Origin: Achromobacter mucicolens
Lineage (GTDB): Bacteria > Pseudomonadota > Gammaproteobacteria > Burkholderiales > Burkholderiaceae_B
Assembly: GCF_902859725.1 (NCBI RefSeq)
Contig: NZ_CADIJP010000008.1
Coordinates: forward strand, 62,001-126,000
Length of the DNA stretch: 64,000 nucleotides
Reading direction: 5' to 3'
Below are positions 1 to 9,578 of this stretch, one piece after another; position 1 is the stretch's first letter, and each line of letters begins with the position of its first letter. The position numbers were made by a program, and so were the translations under genes. A model generated the notes under the pieces. It had not been told where the DNA came from, searched no databases, and saw only the letters and a program-made list of their open reading frames with translations.

Positions 1-581
1 GTGTGCGCTGGGTGGGAACCTCCATGGGCGGCGCCACGGGCATGCACGCCGCGGCAACCACGTTGCGCGATCGCATTTCGCACCTGGTCGTCAACGACAT
101 CGGACCGGAACTGCCACAGCCAGCCATCGAGCGCATCCTGGCGTATGCCGGCAACCCGCCCGCCTTCGACACGGTGACGGAACTGGAAGCCTGGCTGCGC
201 GCCGCCTACAAGCCCTACGGCTGGCAAAGCGACGAACAATGGCGCCGCATGACCGAGACCTCCGTGCGCCGTCTGCCCGATGGCAAGGTCACCGCCCACT
301 ACGACCCGGCCATCGTCGGCCAATTCAGCCATCATCCCCATGACTACGACCGGTGGGCGGGATACGACACGCTGCGCATGCCGACCCTGCTGCTGCGCGG
401 CGCCGATTCGGACCTGCTGCTGCCGGAGGTCGCACACGCCATGACGCAGCGCGGTCCCCGCGCGCACCGCATCGACTTTCCCGGCTGCGGCCACGCCCCC
501 GCCCTGAATGTGGCATCCCAGATCGACCCCATCCGCCAATTCCTTGCCGCACCGGACGACACGGCCACGCGCGCCCACTGA
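1..581 (+). CDS. Alpha/beta hydrolase, 5' end outside window
   Basis: Only the C-terminal 192 or so residues are visible and the reading frame is open to the left edge. The visible part begins just before the nucleophile elbow GTSMGG (Ser at visible residue 7). The likely acid is the Asp in RGADSD (about residue 137) and the catalytic His lies in GCGHAP (about residue 164), so the triad is complete. This is the alpha/beta-hydrolase fold seen in esterases and enol-lactonases; the substrate cannot be read from the sequence. The gene ends 15 bases before the transporter receptor gene, which suggests co-transcription and that the hydrolase may act on a compound the importer brings in. That link is inference. 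Confidence 0.85.
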   Translation, partial: VRWVGTSMGGATGMHAAATTLRDRISHLVVNDIGPELPQPAIERILAYAGNPPAFDTVTELEAWLRAAYKPYGWQSDEQWRRMTETSVRRLPDGKVTAHYDPAIVGQFSHHPHDYDRWAGYDTLRMPTLLLRGADSDLLLPEVAHAMTQRGPRAHRIDFPGCGHAPALNVASQIDPIRQFLAAPDDTATRAH

Positions 582-596
582 TACCAGGAGACTTCC

Positions 597-1769
597 ATGA
601 AACGCATTCTGCTCGCCGCAATGGCCAGCCTGTGCATGAGTTCAGCGCTGGCGGCAAAGGACTTCGTTGTCGCGCATGTCTATGACAAGACCGGCCCGCT
701 GGAGGCCTACGCCAAGCAGACGCAGAATGGGCTGATGCTGGGACTCGAGTACGCCACGCAGGGCACCATGACGGTGGCCGGGCGCAAGATCCGCGTCATC
801 GAGAAGGACAACCAGGGCAAGCCAGACGTCGCCCGCGCGCAGCTGGCGTCCGCCTATGCCGACGACAACGCCGACATCGCCGTCGGTCCCACGTCGTCAG
901 GCGTGGCGCTGGCCATGCTGCCCATCGCCGAAGAGTATGAAAAGATCCTGCTCGTGGAGCCGGCGGTGGCGGACTCGATCACAGGCGAAAAATGGAACAA
1001 GTACATCTTCCGCACCGGCCGCAATTCCTCGCAGGACGCCATCGCGAACGCCGTGGCATTCGACCAGGAAGGCACGTCGATCGCGATGCTGGCGCAGGAC
1101 TATGCCTTTGGCCGCGACGGCGTGAAGGCATTCAAGGGTGCGCTCAAGAATGCCAAGATCGTGCACGAGGAATACCTGCCCGCCAACGCGACAGACTTCA
1201 CCGCCGGCGCGCAGCGGCTGTTCGATGCGCTCAAGGACAAGCCCGGCCGCAAGATCATCTTCATCCTGTGGGCCGGCGCCGGCAACCCGTTCAAGATCGC
1301 CGATCTGGATCCCAAGCGTTACGGCATCGAGATCGCGACAGGCGGCAATACGCTGACGGCCATGACCCCGCTCAAGTCGCTGGCGGGCATGGAAGGCGCC
1401 ACCTATTACTACTACGGCATCCCCAAGAATCCGGTGAACGACTGGCTGGTGGCCGAGCACCAGAAGCGCTTCGGCCAGCCGCCCGACTTCTTCACGGCCG
1501 GCGGCATGGCATCGGGCATCGCCATCGTCGCCGCCTTGAACAAGACGGGCGGCAAATCGGACACCGACACGCTGATCAAGGCGATGGAGGGCATGAGCTT
1601 TGACACGCCCAAGGGCAAGATGACCTTCCGGCCGGAAGATCACCAGGCCATGCAATCGATGTACCACTTCCGGATCAAGAACGACCCGTCGGTGCCGTGG
1701 GCGGTGCAGGACCTGGTCAAGGAAATCACGCCGGACCAGATGGCCGTTCCCATCCAGAACAAGCGCTGA
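597..1769 (+). CDS. Branched-chain amino acid-type ABC transporter substrate-binding protein
   Basis: A 390-residue periplasmic receptor. It starts with a Sec signal peptide (basic MKR, hydrophobic core, cleavage likely after SALA). The mature part has the two-lobed type I periplasmic-binding fold of LivJ/LivK receptors, with the segment VGPTSSGVALAM early and a YYYYGIPKNP hinge-region segment later. An AGGAG ribosome site lies 6 bases before the ATG. It heads a receptor-ATPase-ATPase-permease-permease operon. Such receptors bind branched-chain amino acids, amides, urea or aromatic acids; the sequence does not settle the ligand, and the neighbouring hydrolase gene hints at a carboxylic acid or amide. 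Confidence 0.9.
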   Translation: MKRILLAAMASLCMSSALAAKDFVVAHVYDKTGPLEAYAKQTQNGLMLGLEYATQGTMTVAGRKIRVIEKDNQGKPDVARAQLASAYADDNADIAVGPTSSGVALAMLPIAEEYEKILLVEPAVADSITGEKWNKYIFRTGRNSSQDAIANAVAFDQEGTSIAMLAQDYAFGRDGVKAFKGALKNAKIVHEEYLPANATDFTAGAQRLFDALKDKPGRKIIFILWAGAGNPFKIADLDPKRYGIEIATGGNTLTAMTPLKSLAGMEGATYYYYGIPKNPVNDWLVAEHQKRFGQPPDFFTAGGMASGIAIVAALNKTGGKSDTDTLIKAMEGMSFDTPKGKMTFRPEDHQAMQSMYHFRIKNDPSVPWAVQDLVKEITPDQMAVPIQNKR

Positions 1770-1781
1770 TGCCCCGCACTC

Positions 1782-2549
1782 ATGCTTGAGACCCAATCGC
1801 TAACGGTGCGGTTCGGCGGCCACGTGGCGGTCAACGATGTCAGCTGCGCCTACGCGCCCGGCACCTTGACCGCCATCGTCGGCCCGAACGGCGCTGGCAA
1901 GACGACGTACTTCAACCTGATCTCGGGCCAGCTGCGCGCCAGCGCCGGAACCGTGGCATTGAACGGACGAGACCTGACCACGCTGTCGGCCCCGGCGCGC
2001 ATGCACGCGGGGCTGGGACGCGCGTTTCAGCTCACGCAGCTCTTCCCCCGGCTGAGCGTTCACGAGAACGTGCGGCTGGCGCTGCAGTCGCGGCAGCAGG
2101 GCATGGGTTGGCGCCACATCCGGTTCTGGCGCACGTGGCGCGACGATCGCGGCCTCATGGATCGCGCCGACGCGCTGCTCGAGCGAACGCGGCTCGCGTC
2201 GCGCCGCGACCAGCCCGCCGCCGACCTGCCGCATGGCGATCAGCGCAAGCTTGAAATCGCCATGCTCATCGCACTGGAACCGGCGGTGTTCATGTTCGAC
2301 GAACCCACCGCCGGCATGAGCGTGGATGATGTGCCCATCGTGCTGGACCTCATCCGCGAACTGAAGGCTGACGTGTCCAAGACCATCTTGCTCGTCGAGC
2401 ACAAGATGGACGTCGTGCGCGAACTGGCCGACCGGATCGTCGTGCTGCACAACGGCCGGCTGATGGCCGATGGCGACCCGGCCACCGTGATCGCATCGCC
2501 GATCGTGCAGCAGGCCTACCTGGGCATCAGCGCGCCGGAGGCGTCATGA
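1782..2549 (+). CDS. livG: ABC transporter ATP-binding protein, LivG type
   Basis: A 255-residue ATPase of the HAAT importer family. Walker A GPNGAGKT is at residues 34-41. The signature loop reads LPHGDQR in place of the usual LS-GQQR, and Walker B is AVFMFDEPTAGM. It carries the typical LivG helical insertion after the Q-loop (LTQLFPRLSVHENV). The gene begins 12 bases after the receptor gene and overlaps the next ATPase gene by 4 bases (ATGA), so the two ATPases are translationally coupled and should form a heterodimer on the LivHM permease. The symbol reflects family only, not proven substrate. Confidence 0.92.
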   Translation: MLETQSLTVRFGGHVAVNDVSCAYAPGTLTAIVGPNGAGKTTYFNLISGQLRASAGTVALNGRDLTTLSAPARMHAGLGRAFQLTQLFPRLSVHENVRLALQSRQQGMGWRHIRFWRTWRDDRGLMDRADALLERTRLASRRDQPAADLPHGDQRKLEIAMLIALEPAVFMFDEPTAGMSVDDVPIVLDLIRELKADVSKTILLVEHKMDVVRELADRIVVLHNGRLMADGDPATVIASPIVQQAYLGISAPEAS

Positions 2550-3298
2550 CCGTGCAGCCTCTCCTGGAACTGAAGGACGTCCATACGCACATCGGCGCGT
2601 ATCACATCCTGCACGGCGTAAACCTGTCGGTGCCGGCGTCTGCCGTGACGATGCTGCTCGGGCGCAACGGCGCAGGCAAGACAACGACGCTGCGCACCAT
2701 CATGGGATTGTGGCGCGCGACGCAGGGCCAGGTCTGCCTGGACGGCACACCAATCGGCGGTCCCGGCACGCGCACCTCTCCGCCCGACATGGCGCGCATG
2801 GGCATGGCGTACGTGCCCGAGAACATGGGCATTTTCGGCGACCTGTCCGTGAAGGAGAACATCCTTCTGGCCGCGCGCATGGCCAGGAATGCCGCGCAAC
2901 TGGACACCGCGCGGCTGGAATGGATCTTTGGGTTCTTCCCCGCGCTCAAGAAGTTCTGGCTGCATCCTGCCGGCAAGCTGTCGGGCGGGCAAAAGCAGAT
3001 GCTGGCGATGGCGCGCGCGATCATCGAACCGCGGCGCCTGCTGCTGGTCGACGAACCCAGCAAGGGTCTGGCGCCGGCCATCATCCAGAACATGATCGAC
3101 GCGTTCATCGAACTCAAGCAGTCCAGCACCACCATCCTGCTGGTCGAACAGAACTTCAACTTCGCCCGCCGCGTTGGCGACTTCGCGGCGATCATGGACA
3201 ACGGCCAGGTCGTGCACGCGGGCACGATGGCCGAGTTGGCCGAGGACGAGGCGCTGCAGACGCGCCTCTTGGGCCTGTCATTGGGAAGCCATCAATGA
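2546..3298 (+). CDS. livF: ABC transporter ATP-binding protein, LivF type
   Basis: A 250-residue partner ATPase. Walker A is GRNGAGKT, the signature is KLSGGQKQ, and Walker B is LLLVDEPSKGL, which is the usual LivF wording. The start overlaps the livG stop by 4 bases, and its own stop overlaps the livH start (ATGA at 3295-3298). The complete signature and switch motifs indicate an active ATPase powering the importer. No truncation or unusual residues were seen. Confidence 0.93.
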   Translation: MTVQPLLELKDVHTHIGAYHILHGVNLSVPASAVTMLLGRNGAGKTTTLRTIMGLWRATQGQVCLDGTPIGGPGTRTSPPDMARMGMAYVPENMGIFGDLSVKENILLAARMARNAAQLDTARLEWIFGFFPALKKFWLHPAGKLSGGQKQMLAMARAIIEPRRLLLVDEPSKGLAPAIIQNMIDAFIELKQSSTTILLVEQNFNFARRVGDFAAIMDNGQVVHAGTMAELAEDEALQTRLLGLSLGSHQ

Positions 3299-4305
3299 GC
3301 ACGCTGGACATCGAAGCTCCCCTGCCCCGCGCGCGCGCGGATCTCATGCCCGTGCTGCTGGTGCTGGCGCTGGCCGCGATCGCGCTGCCGCTGGTCGGTT
3401 CGTTTTCCACCTGGGTGACGCTCACCTTCGCCGGCCTGGCGATGGGCATGATCATCTTCATCGTGGCGTCGGGCATGACGCTCGTCTTCGGGCTGATGGA
3501 CGTGCTGAACTTCGGGCATGGCCTTTTCATCGCGATCGGCGCCTACATGGCGGCGACCGTGCTGGGTTCCATGGCGGACTGGACGCAGTCGGGCAGCCTC
3601 TGGACCAATCTGGCCGCGGTGCTGCCAGCCATGATCGTGGGCATGCTGGTCGCCGGCGCCGTCGGCCTTGCTTTCGAGCGCGTGATCGTGCGCCCGGTTT
3701 ACGGTCAGCACCTCAAGCAGATCCTCATCACCATGGGCGGCATGATCATCGGCGAAGAGATCATCAAGATGATGTGGGGACCGCAGGCGATCACGCTGCC
3801 CTTGCCGGAGTCGTTGCGTGGCGCATTCCTGCTGGGCGACGCAGCCATCGAGAAATACCGCGTCGTAGCGCTGGCGGTGGGCCTCATCGTGCTGGGCGGC
3901 ATGCTGTGGGTGCTCAACCGCACCAAGCTCGGCTTGTTGATCCGCGCCGGCGTCGAGGACCGCGAAATGGTCGAAAGCCTGGGCTACCGAATCCGGCATC
4001 TGTTTGTCGGCGTGTTCGTCGCCGGGTCAATGCTGGCCGGCCTGGGCGGCGTGCTGTGGGGGATGTATCAGCAGTCGATCGTGCCGCAGCTGGGCGCACA
4101 GGTGAATGTGCTGATCTTCATCGTCATCATGATCGGCGGCCTGGGTTCCACCGTGGGTTGCCTGATCGGCGCGCTGCTGGTCGGGTTGATGGCCAATTAC
4201 ACGGGCTTTCTGATGCCCAAGGCCGCCCTGTTCTCGAACATCGCGCTGATGGTCGCCATTTTGTTGTGGCGACCGCAAGGCGTGTATCCGGTCACCAACC
4301 GCTAG
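3295..4305 (+). CDS. livH: ABC transporter permease, LivH type
   Basis: A 336-residue polytopic inner-membrane permease. The start at 3295 is preferred over the open frame reaching further upstream, because that upstream part is antisense-free shadow of livF and the ATGA junction matches the rest of the operon. Hydrophobic segments run throughout, and the family segment VFGLMDVLNFGHG occurs near the N-terminus. A conserved cytoplasmic stretch near residue 215 (RAGVEDREMVESLGY) corresponds to the ATPase-coupling loop. It should pair with LivM as the translocation pore. Confidence 0.92.
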   Translation: MSTLDIEAPLPRARADLMPVLLVLALAAIALPLVGSFSTWVTLTFAGLAMGMIIFIVASGMTLVFGLMDVLNFGHGLFIAIGAYMAATVLGSMADWTQSGSLWTNLAAVLPAMIVGMLVAGAVGLAFERVIVRPVYGQHLKQILITMGGMIIGEEIIKMMWGPQAITLPLPESLRGAFLLGDAAIEKYRVVALAVGLIVLGGMLWVLNRTKLGLLIRAGVEDREMVESLGYRIRHLFVGVFVAGSMLAGLGGVLWGMYQQSIVPQLGAQVNVLIFIVIMIGGLGSTVGCLIGALLVGLMANYTGFLMPKAALFSNIALMVAILLWRPQGVYPVTNR

Positions 4306-4316
4306 GAGCCGCCGAC

Positions 4317-5384
4317 ATGTCGTTTCGTCTGCTTTCCGGCGATCCTCCGCGCAGCGCGATCCTGGCGCTGCTGCTTGTCGCAATCGTGGCCGCGCTGGCC
4401 GCGGCGCCGTTCCTGTTCCCCGGCCCCAAGGCGTTGGCGGTCGCGGCGAAGGTCCTGGTCTTCATCGTCCTGGTTGCGAGCTACGACCTGCTATTGGGTT
4501 ACACGGGCATCGTCAGCTTCGCGCACACCATGTTCTTCGGCATCGGCGCCTACGGCGTGGCAATTGCCAGCATCCGCATGGAACCGGGATGGACCGCAGT
4601 GCTTGCCGGCACCGCGGCTGGCCTGGCGGTGTCGCTCGCCTTCGCGTTGGTGATCGGTCTGGCCAGCCTGCGCGTGCGCGCCATCTTTTACGCGATGATC
4701 ACCCTGGCTGTAGCCGCGGCGTTTCAGACGCTGGTATCGCAGCTATCTGAACTGACGGGCGGCGAGGACGGCTTGAACTTCAAGGTCCCGCAGATGCTGC
4801 GGCCCGCGTTTCGCCCGTTGTCCGAGCCCCTGTTCGGCGTCACCGTGGACGGGCGGATCATCACCTACTACCTGATTGCAGCGGTCTGCGTGGTGCTGTT
4901 CCTGATGCTGCTGCGCATCGTGAACTCGCCCTTTGGCCGCGTGCTGCAAGCCATCCGCGAAAACCCCTTTCGCGCCGAGGCGATCGGCTATCGCACCGTG
5001 CTCTACCGCAGCCTCTCGAACCTGCTTGCGGCCGCGTTCGCGACGCTGGCCGGCGCGCTGTACGCGCTCTGGCTGCGCTACAACGGCCCTGATACGACGC
5101 TGTCGTTCGAGATCATGCTCAACATCCTGCTGATGGTGGTGATTGGCGGGATGGGCACGATGTACGGCGCGGTGGTCGGCGCCACCCTGTTCGTCTTCGC
5201 CCAGAGCTACCTGCAGGACGGCCTGCACGCCGTGCACGAGGTCGTCTCCGGCATCCCGCCGCTGGCGCTTTTGTTCGAACCGGATCGCTGGCTGCTGTGG
5301 CTTGGGATTCTGTTCGTGCTGTCGGTGTACTACTTTCCGACCGGTGTCGCCGGAAGGCTCAGGGAGCTTGCAAGACGCACGTAG
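4317..5384 (+). CDS. livM: ABC transporter permease, LivM type
   Basis: A 355-residue polytopic permease, last gene of the importer operon. A TAGGAG sequence just ahead of the ATG at 4317 overlaps the livH stop and acts as the ribosome site. The family segment LLLGYTGIVSFAHTMFFGIGAY is present (about residues 58-79), as is the coupling loop LQAIRENPFRAEAIGY. The gene ends 74 bases before a convergent gene and I see no U-tract terminator in between. Confidence 0.92.
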   Translation: MSFRLLSGDPPRSAILALLLVAIVAALAAAPFLFPGPKALAVAAKVLVFIVLVASYDLLLGYTGIVSFAHTMFFGIGAYGVAIASIRMEPGWTAVLAGTAAGLAVSLAFALVIGLASLRVRAIFYAMITLAVAAAFQTLVSQLSELTGGEDGLNFKVPQMLRPAFRPLSEPLFGVTVDGRIITYYLIAAVCVVLFLMLLRIVNSPFGRVLQAIRENPFRAEAIGYRTVLYRSLSNLLAAAFATLAGALYALWLRYNGPDTTLSFEIMLNILLMVVIGGMGTMYGAVVGATLFVFAQSYLQDGLHAVHEVVSGIPPLALLFEPDRWLLWLGILFVLSVYYFPTGVAGRLRELARRT

Positions 5385-5458
5385 TGCGCAGGCGATCGCG
5401 CGCTTGCGGTACAACTTACTTGCGCTACCCAGGCGCTTGTCCTTGACCCAGGCTTGGG

Positions 5459-6019
5459 CTATTTGCCACCCTGCCTCAGCGCATCGGCCTCGCGTCTCAG
5501 TCCGTCGACGCGCCGCTGCATGTCGTCGACGCTGCGCCGGGTCTCGCTGCGATGCTGATCCAGTTGCGAACCGGAAGGCGCGGGCAGCAACTGCGGCACG
5601 TTCATGGGACGCCCGGAAGTCAGGGGAATCATCGCGGGCGGATGGGAATCGGCGCCCGGCGGCGGCGCGTTCAGCACGCGTTCCAGCACCTTGAGCTGGT
5701 CGCGCTGCGCCTGCAGCGCGCGTTCCTGATCCAGCAAGGCCCGCTCATCAGGGTCATCGGTGCCAAAGATGGCTGCATGGTCGCGGGATCTGCCGTCCAG
5801 CTCCACCCGAGGGTCCGGCCCGGCGTTCAGCAGCTGCTGGCCGAGCGTCGTGGCGTCCGCCGGGGATGGCGACGGCTTCGGAGACGGCGCCGGCGCCGGC
5901 GGCGGCAGGTCGGGCTGCACGGGCGCGGCGCGCTCCTGCGCCATCGCCACGCCGGAGGTCATGACCATCCAGCACAGGGCCACACCGGCAAGCCGGGCTG
6001 ATTTGCTGACGCTGAGCAT
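5459..6019 (-). CDS. Secreted proline-rich protein of unknown function
   Basis: A 186-residue protein if started at the ATG at 6019. A longer frame reaching 6064 would run through the rpsQ terminator hairpin, so the inner start is preferred. The N-terminus is a signal peptide ending near VAMAQE. It is followed by a proline/alanine-rich linker (PPPAPAPSPKP), a segment rich in charged residues with likely coiled coil (LLDQERALQAQRDQLKVLERVL), and a second heptad-like helix at the C-terminus. I do not recognise a family. It lies directly downstream of the ribosomal operon terminator on the same strand and probably has its own promoter. Confidence 0.65.
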   Translation of the reverse strand: MLSVSKSARLAGVALCWMVMTSGVAMAQERAAPVQPDLPPPAPAPSPKPSPSPADATTLGQQLLNAGPDPRVELDGRSRDHAAIFGTDDPDERALLDQERALQAQRDQLKVLERVLNAPPPGADSHPPAMIPLTSGRPMNVPQLLPAPSGSQLDQHRSETRRSVDDMQRRVDGLRREADALRQGGK

Positions 6020-6051
6020 GCTTACTTTCAGGTTTCCCAAGTGCGAGACAT

Positions 6052-6087
6052 AAAAAAACGGCAAGGGTTTTGGCCCTTGCCGTTTTA
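6052..6087 (-). terminator. Rho-independent terminator after rpsQ
   Basis: A 10-bp perfect stem (ACGGCAAGGG at 6058-6067 with CCCTTGCCGT at 6074-6083) has a 6-base loop and is flanked by an A-run on one side and T-run on the other. It can therefore end transcription on the minus strand after rpsQ and may act in both directions. Confidence 0.88.
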
Positions 6088-6125
6088 TATCAGAACGGCG
6101 AACCGTTCCGAGGTGCAGCTTTCAC

Positions 6126-6407
6126 TTAGATGATACGTGCGGCTTCAACCAGACGCACCACACGCCACGACTTCGAGCGCGAGATGGGACGGCCTTCAGC
6201 GATTTCAACCGTATCGCCTTCGTTGTACTGGTTCGATTCATCGTGCGCCTTGTACTTCGCGGAACGCATGATGATCTTGCCGAAGATGGGGTGCTTGACG
6301 CGGCGCTCAACCAGAACGACGACAGTCTTGTCCATCTTGTTGCTGACGACCTTGCCAACCAGCGTGCGCTGGCGCTTGGCCACTTGAGTGTTTTGAGTTT
6401 CGCTCAT
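6126..6407 (-). CDS. rpsQ: 30S ribosomal protein S17
   Basis: A 93-residue OB-fold protein binding 16S rRNA. It shows the family segments [20 protein letters not shown] and [13 protein letters not shown], followed by [13 protein letters not shown]. Length fits S17 with a short N-terminal extension. It is the last gene before the operon terminator: the rplN-rplX part of the standard S10/spc continuation is not next to it here, because the gene block ends at this hairpin. Confidence 0.97.
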   Translation of the reverse strand: MSETQNTQVAKRQRTLVGKVVSNKMDKTVVVLVERRVKHPIFGKIIMRSAKYKAHDESNQYNEGDTVEIAEGRPISRSKSWRVVRLVEAARII

Positions 6408-6409
6408 CT

Positions 6410-6601
6410 TTATTTCCCTGCCTTCTCGGTCAGCAAGGTGCGGACGCGAGCGATGTCGCGGCGCACGTTGCGCAGCTGGCTGGTGTTGGCCAGTTGCTGC
6501 GTGGCTTTCTGCATGCGCAGACCGAATTGTGCCTTCAGCAGGCTTTCGAGCTCTTTGCCGAGCTCGGCGGCGTCTTTCGAACGGAGTTCGCTAGCTTTCA
6601 T
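6410..6601 (-). CDS. rpmC: 50S ribosomal protein L29
   Basis: A 63-residue two-helix ribosomal protein at the polypeptide exit site. It starts MKASELR and contains the family core [25 protein letters not shown] followed by [11 protein letters not shown]. It is 2 bases from rpsQ and 11 bases from rplP, so it is part of the S10 operon. Confidence 0.97.
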
Positions 6602-6612
6602 GTTAGTACTCC

Positions 6613-7029
6613 TTAAGCACCGATATGACGCGCGACGAACGTGGTCGAAATCGGCAGCTTGGCAGCGGCCAGGCGGAAAGCTTCACGCGCGAGCTCTTCG
6701 CTAACCCCTTCCATTTCGTAGAGCACCTTGCCGGGCTGGATTTCAGCAACCCAGTACTCCGGGTTGCCCTTACCGTTACCCATACGGACTTCGGCAGGCT
6801 TCTGCGAGATGGGCTTATCCGGGAAAATGCGAATCCAGATACGGCCGCCACGCTTGATGTGACGATTGATGGCGCGACGAGCAGCTTCGATCTGACGAGC
6901 GGTCAGACGGCCACGGCCGGTAGCCTTCAGGCCGAACTCGCCGAACGACACGTGGGTACCACGGGTCGCCAGACCGGTGTTGCGGCCCTTCTGCTCTTTG
7001 CGATACTTTCTGCGGGAGGGTTGCAGCAT
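6613..7029 (-). CDS. rplP: 50S ribosomal protein L16
   Basis: A 138-residue protein of the 50S A-site region. It begins [17 protein letters not shown] and has the conserved segments [24 protein letters not shown] and RMGKGKG-like [14 protein letters not shown]. The Arg in the [11 protein letters not shown] region (substrate of YcfD-type hydroxylases in other bacteria) cannot be judged further. The gene sits between rpmC and rpsC. Confidence 0.97.
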
Positions 7030-7031
7030 GG

Positions 7032-7823
7032 TTATTCTCCTTCAGGCGCCGGAGCAGCATCCGCCTTGCGGGGAGCGCGGCCACGACCACCCGGACGACC
7101 GGTGCGAGCACCGTCCGGACGATCGCCACGCGGAGCGCGGCGCGGACGACGTTCTTCTTCACGCGGGGCTGCGGTTTCCGGCGGCAATTCGCCGTTGGCC
7201 AGCATGTCGCCCTTGTAGACCCAGACCTTGATGCCGATCACGCCGTACGTGGTGTGGGCTTCGGAGGTGCCGTAGTCGATGTTGGCCTTGAGGGTGTGCA
7301 GCGGCACACGGCCTTCGCGATACCACTCGGTGCGAGCAATTTCGATACCGTTCAGACGGCCCGAGCTCATGATCTTGATGCCTTGGGCACCCAGACGCAT
7401 GGCGTTCTGCATCGCGCGCTTCATGGCGCGGCGGAACATGATGCGCTTCTCGAGCTGTTGCGAGATCGAGTCGGCGATCAGTTGAGCATCGGTTTCCGGC
7501 TTGCGGATTTCTTCGATGTTGACGTGCACGGGCACGCCCATCAGACGCTGCAGATCAGCCTTCAGGCTTTCGATGTCTTCGCCGCGCTTGCCGATCACCA
7601 CACCCGGACGAGCCGAGTAGACGGTGATGCGGGCATTCTTGGCGGGACGCTCGATGATCACGCGACCAACGGAGGCGCTCTTGAGCTTCTTCTTCAGGTA
7701 CTCGCGAACGCGAATGTCTTCGGCCAGCATCGAGCCGAAGGCCTTGTCGTCGGCGAACCAACGCGAGGACCAATTACGGGTGACCGCGAGACGGAACCCA
7801 GTGGGGTGAATTTTCTGACCCAT
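7032..7823 (-). CDS. rpsC: 30S ribosomal protein S3
   Basis: A 263-residue protein. The N-terminal segment [14 protein letters not shown] is diagnostic. The KH domain contains the GXXG-type loop in [12 protein letters not shown] (about residues 77-88), and the helicase-associated basic residues follow. The C-terminal ~45 residues form an arginine/proline/glycine-rich tail ([18 protein letters not shown] and on) that is longer than in E. coli S3, as is common in this family of bacteria. Confidence 0.97.
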   Translation of the reverse strand: MGQKIHPTGFRLAVTRNWSSRWFADDKAFGSMLAEDIRVREYLKKKLKSASVGRVIIERPAKNARITVYSARPGVVIGKRGEDIESLKADLQRLMGVPVHVNIEEIRKPETDAQLIADSISQQLEKRIMFRRAMKRAMQNAMRLGAQGIKIMSSGRLNGIEIARTEWYREGRVPLHTLKANIDYGTSEAHTTYGVIGIKVWVYKGDMLANGELPPETAAPREEERRPRRAPRGDRPDGARTGRPGGRGRAPRKADAAPAPEGE

Positions 7824-7832
7824 CGTGACTCC

Positions 7833-8162
7833 TTAAGCTCCGACCTTGACCGTGATGTGGCAGGTCTGCTTCTCGATACGGTTGCCGCGGCCCTTGGCGC
7901 GAGCGGAGAAGCGCTTCATCGACTGAGCCTTGTCCACAAAAATCGTGGTGACTTTCAGTTCGTCGATGTCGGCGCCGTCGTTGTGCTCGGCGTTGGCGAT
8001 GGCGGACTCGACAGCCTTCTTCAGGATGACGGCAGCCTTCTTCGGCGAGAAGGTGAGGATTTCCAGGGCACGGCCGACCTTCTGGCCACGGATCAGGTCC
8101 GCAACCAAACGGGTCTTCTGTGCGGAGATGTGAACCCCACGGATAATGGCAGTAGTTTCCAT
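7833..8162 (-). CDS. rplV: 50S ribosomal protein L22
   Basis: A 109-residue exit-tunnel protein. The sequence [26 protein letters not shown] is typical, and the beta-hairpin tip region near [16 protein letters not shown] lines the tunnel, where macrolide-resistance changes can arise. No deletion is seen there. It lies 9 bases before rpsC. Confidence 0.97.
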   Translation of the reverse strand: METTAIIRGVHISAQKTRLVADLIRGQKVGRALEILTFSPKKAAVILKKAVESAIANAEHNDGADIDELKVTTIFVDKAQSMKRFSARAKGRGNRIEKQTCHITVKVGA

Positions 8163-8165
8163 CGC

Positions 8166-8441
8166 TTACCTCTTCGCCTTCTTGTCCGCGGCGTGACCCT
8201 TGAACGTACGGGTCAGCGCGAACTCGCCCAGCTTGTGACCGACCATGTTCTCGTTGATGTACACGGGAACATGCTGCTTGCCGTTGTGCACAGCGATCGT
8301 CAGACCGATGAACTCGGGCAGGATCGTGGAACGACGCGACCAGGTCTTGATCGGCTTCTTGTCTTTGCCCGCGACGGCCGTGTCCACCTTTTTGATCAGG
8401 TGAGCATCGACAAACGGGCCTTTCTTGATCGAACGTGACAT
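8166..8441 (-). CDS. rpsS: 30S ribosomal protein S19
   Basis: A 91-residue small-subunit head protein. It starts [15 protein letters not shown] and contains the diagnostic [38 protein letters not shown] and GHAADKK segments. It is 3 bases from rplV and 12 bases from rplB. Confidence 0.98.
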   Translation of the reverse strand: MSRSIKKGPFVDAHLIKKVDTAVAGKDKKPIKTWSRRSTILPEFIGLTIAVHNGKQHVPVYINENMVGHKLGEFALTRTFKGHAADKKAKR

Positions 8442-8453
8442 AGTGTTCGCCTC

Positions 8454-9281
8454 TTACTTGCGCTTGCGCCGTTGGACGATCATATTGTTCGTCCGCTTGT
8501 TGCGACGGGTCTTGTAACCCTTCGACGGAGTGCCCCACGGGCTGACCGGCTCGCGTGCTTCACCGGTACGGCCTTCACCGCCACCGTGCGGGTGATCCAC
8601 CGGGTTCATGGCAACGCCACGAACGGTCGGGCGGACACCGCGCCAACGCATTGCACCGGCCTTGCCGATTTGGCGCAGGCTGTGTTCTTCGTTACCGACT
8701 TCACCGATGGTGGCGCGGCATTCGATGTGCACACGGCGGACTTCACCCGAGCGCAGACGCACCTGAGCGTAGATGCCTTCGCGAGCCAGCAGGACGGCGG
8801 AAGCGCCGGCCGAGCGGACCATCTGGGCACCCTTGCCGGGGAGCATTTCGACGCAGTGGATCGTCGTACCGACCGGGATATTGCGGATCGGCAGCGTGTT
8901 GCCAGCGCGGATCGGAGCATCGGTGCCCGACAGCACGGTTGCACCGACTTCCAGGCCACGGGGAGCGATGATGTAACGACGTTCGCCGTCGGCGTAGCAC
9001 AGCAGAGCGATGTGCGCCGTACGGTTGGGGTCATATTCCAGACGCTCGACCTTTGCCGGGATGCCGTCCTTATCGCGACGGAAGTCGACGATACGGTAGT
9101 GCTGCTTGTGACCACCGCCACGATGACGGATCGTGATGTGACCGTTGTTGTTACGGCCAGAACCACGGGTCTTCTTTTCGAGCAGCGGCGCGTAGGGCTC
9201 ACCCTTGTGCAGGTTCGGGCTGACAACCTTCACCATGCCGCGGCGGCCAGCCGAAGTCGGCTTAACTTTTACGAGGGCCAT
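8454..9281 (-). CDS. rplB: 50S ribosomal protein L2
   Basis: A 275-residue core 50S protein needed for peptidyl-transferase and subunit association. It has the conserved [16 protein letters not shown] segment and near the C-terminus the [15 protein letters not shown] motif, whose His is important for function. It is one base from rplW and the length is full. Confidence 0.98.
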   Translation of the reverse strand: MALVKVKPTSAGRRGMVKVVSPNLHKGEPYAPLLEKKTRGSGRNNNGHITIRHRGGGHKQHYRIVDFRRDKDGIPAKVERLEYDPNRTAHIALLCYADGERRYIIAPRGLEVGATVLSGTDAPIRAGNTLPIRNIPVGTTIHCVEMLPGKGAQMVRSAGASAVLLAREGIYAQVRLRSGEVRRVHIECRATIGEVGNEEHSLRQIGKAGAMRWRGVRPTVRGVAMNPVDHPHGGGEGRTGEAREPVSPWGTPSKGYKTRRNKRTNNMIVQRRKRK

Positions 9282-9578
9282 TTACTTCACCTCCGCAAAG
9301 TCGATTTCCTGGCCGTCCTTGAGCGAGACGTAGGCCTTGCGCTCATTACGGCGACGGCCAACGAATCGGCCAAAGCGCTTGACTTTGCCCTTACGGTTGA
9401 GGACCTGCACGGACTCGACCTGCACCTTGAAGAGCAGTTCGACGGCAGCCTTGATTTCCGGCTTGGTAGCGTCAGCCACGACACGGAAAGCGACTTGCTG
9501 ATTCTTCTCAGCGACGAACGTGGCCTTTTCGGTCACGATCGGAGCCAGAATGACTTGCATCAAGCGTTCAGCGTTCAT
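9282..9578 (-). CDS. rplW: 50S ribosomal protein L23
   Basis: A 98-residue protein at the tunnel exit, docking site for trigger factor and SRP. Family segments are [12 protein letters not shown] and [37 protein letters not shown]. Its start overlaps the rplD stop by 3 bases (ATGA-type junction), indicating coupled translation. Confidence 0.97.
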   Translation of the reverse strand: MNAERLMQVILAPIVTEKATFVAEKNQQVAFRVVADATKPEIKAAVELLFKVQVESVQVLNRKGKVKRFGRFVGRRRNERKAYVSLKDGQEIDFAEVK

